NCBI GenBank assembly: GCA_017411125.1
Contig: JAFPNP010000112.1
Span: forward strand, 1-23,915
DNA length: 23,915 bases
From: Kiritimatiellia bacterium
GTDB lineage: Bacteria; Verrucomicrobiota; Kiritimatiellia; RFP12; UBA1067
Direction: 5' to 3'
Shown here: positions 22,677-23,915 of the stretch, piece after piece
Position numbering within the stretch: the first letter of the stretch is position 1
Layout: the number at the start of each line of letters is the position of its first letter
Translations under genes and position numbers: made by a program
Notes under the pieces: model-generated
Database searches by the model: none
Told to the model about the DNA's origin: nothing
Seen by the model: the letters and a program-made list of their open reading frames with translations, nothing else

Positions 22677-23915
22677 TCAGACCTTGAGACCGAGTTTGGC
22701 GATGTCGACGTCCACGAGGCCGAGTTTCGGGGCGGTCTTCCATGCGCCGCGGGTGAAGTCTGGGATGTCGATCGAGCGGCCGCGGTTGTCGGCGGACTTC
22801 TCCGTGAGTTCGCACAGGCAGCACGTGCTCGCGAGGTCGTATACGTTCATGTCGAGCGGGAGGCCGTTCTGGAGGCAGTAGCTCAGGCGCAGCACCATGA
22901 GGAAGTCCATGCCGCCGTGGCCGCCGACCTTCTTGGCGATTTCGCCCGCCTGCTTCCAGAGCGGGTGCTTGTACTTTTCGCGCAGCTCGGCGGTTTTCTT
23001 CTCGTCGTAGCTGTGCGAATTGATTGCGATGCGAAGGGGAAAGTCGGAAATCACGCCCTGCGTTCCCTGGATGAGGTTGAGGCGGGTGTAGGGATGCGAA
23101 GTGCCGACGTTGTGCTGCACCATGATGGTGCGCCCCTTGACGGTGCGGATGATTGTGGTGTTCATGTCCGCCATCTTAACCTTGAGGTTGCGGCGCCACT
23201 CGTCTTCCGCAGACTTGCCCTTGAAGCGGGCTCCGGTCTCGAGGAAACCGGCCTGCAGGGAGTCGACCGAGACGAGGAAGTCGAAACAGTCGCCGCGGTT
23301 GATGTCCATGTCCATGCAGATGGGGCAGAGGCCGTGGGTCGGATACTGGTTGCCGCCGTGGACGGCGTTGTGCCTGAGGCGCCAGTAGTTCCAGTAGCCG
23401 CCATTGCCTTTCTCCTCGTTCCATTTCGCGTAGTTGTAGCCGCGCAGGTCGTGTATGTACGCGCCCTCGCCGTGCGAAATCGTGCCGAGCAGACCCTGGT
23501 GCACCATGTTGAACGCAAGCATTTCGGACTCGCCGTAGCAGCAGTTCTCGAGCTGCATGCAGTGGCGCTTGGTACGCTCGCTCGTTTCGACGAGCTTCCA
23601 GCACTCTTCCACCGTGAACGCGCTGGGCACTTCCGTTACGACGTGCTTGCCGTGCTCCATCGCGTAGAGCGCGATCGGCACGTGCAGTTCCCAAGGCGTG
23701 GCGTTGTAGATCAGATCCACGTCGGGGTCTTCGCACATGCGTTTCCAGTCTTCAGGCCCCTTGTCGCCGTAGACCTTCGGCGTGGGGGCTTTCTTGGCCT
23801 TGAGCCAGGCAAGCCTGTGGTTGCGGCGCGCGGCGTTGATGTCGCAGATCGCGCTCACGTAGCCGCCTGGCACATACGTAAAACCTTCGACGCCGGCGCC
23901 GCCGCGTCCGAGACC
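22677..23915 (-). CDS. Gfo/Idh/MocA oxidoreductase, GH109-like (5' end outside window)
   Basis: The frame runs off the window at 23915, and the first 412 codons seen begin GLGRGGAGVEGF, the nucleotide-binding GxGxxG of a Rossmann fold; only a few N-terminal residues, and perhaps a Tat signal, are missing. IYNATPWELHVPIALYAMEHGKHVVTEV-like sequence (split here by position about 55-80 from 23873) matches the Gfo/Idh/MocA core. WRLRHNAVHGGNQYPTHG and a following NRGDCFDFL segment are hallmarks of GH109, whose members hydrolyse alpha-N-acetylgalactosaminides by an NAD-dependent oxidation-elimination mechanism. GH109-like proteins also include non-hydrolase oxidoreductases, so specificity is uncertain. 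It heads, as far as seen, an operon with etfB, etfA and era. Confidence 0.85.
   Translation of the reverse strand, partial: GLGRGGAGVEGFTYVPGGYVSAICDINAARRNHRLAWLKAKKAPTPKVYGDKGPEDWKRMCEDPDVDLIYNATPWELHVPIALYAMEHGKHVVTEVPSAFTVEECWKLVETSERTKRHCMQLENCCYGESEMLAFNMVHQGLLGTISHGEGAYIHDLRGYNYAKWNEEKGNGGYWNYWRLRHNAVHGGNQYPTHGLCPICMDMDINRGDCFDFLVSVDSLQAGFLETGARFKGKSAEDEWRRNLKVKMADMNTTIIRTVKGRTIMVQHNVGTSHPYTRLNLIQGTQGVISDFPLRIAINSHSYDEKKTAELREKYKHPLWKQAGEIAKKVGGHGGMDFLMVLRLSYCLQNGLPLDMNVYDLASTCCLCELTEKSADNRGRSIDIPDFTRGAWKTAPKLGLVDVDIAKLGLKV

Overview
The window is 23.9 kb of GC-rich bacterial DNA with tightly packed genes. Secreted glycoside hydrolases, a GH109-like oxidoreductase, a two-part GH/agarase-like protein and a four-helix-bundle 'suffix' protein together suggest a member of the PVC superphylum, perhaps a gut Kiritimatiellota or Lentisphaerota. 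This placement is inference; there is no rRNA or tRNA gene in the window.

Layout. (1) 1-3213, plus strand: the end of a possible CNNM/CorC-like membrane protein, then gpmI (glycolysis) and a secreted Amidase_2 peptidoglycan amidase. (2) 3258-12716, plus strand: an accessory, defence-like island. It holds a PLD-nuclease/SNF2-type helicase broken by two frameshifts, a four-helix-bundle protein, a large Eco57I-like N6-adenine DNA methyltransferase, a small frameshifted ORF, a Fic AMPylase-type protein with a winged-helix tail, and a short DprA-like protein. (3) 12740-20050, minus strand: a carbohydrate cluster of three secreted enzymes: a double clan-A glycosidase with an agarase-like second half, a six-hairpin glycosidase (GH95/GH65-like) and a GH27 alpha-galactosidase. 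(4) 20082-23915, minus strand: a compact operon of a GH109-like Gfo/Idh/MocA oxidoreductase (cut by the window edge), etfB, etfA and era, reading toward the alpha-galactosidase.

The most unusual structure is a set of four arrays with an exact 9-base period, built from degenerate TGGGACnnn units in one arm and the complement GTCCCAnnn in the other. One array lies on each side of the four-helix-bundle gene, one lies in frame inside the methyltransferase coding sequence, and one half-array begins three bases after the methyltransferase stop codon. They occur nowhere else in the window. Four-helix-bundle proteins of this superfamily (the S23 intervening-sequence proteins and the DGR accessory protein Avd) are linked to structured nucleic acids, so array plus protein is the best candidate for an undescribed element.

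How the genes may work together: helicase-nuclease plus methyltransferase resemble a two-gene restriction-like system related to the drmD/drmMI pair of DISARM but without drmA/B/C. The damage (two indels in the helicase, one in the small ORF, a stop codon that seems to shorten the four-helix protein) is confined to the island, which suggests decay or switching off, unless it reflects assembly errors. The minus-strand enzymes fit outside-the-cell breakdown of galactose-, fucose- or GalNAc-containing glycans.
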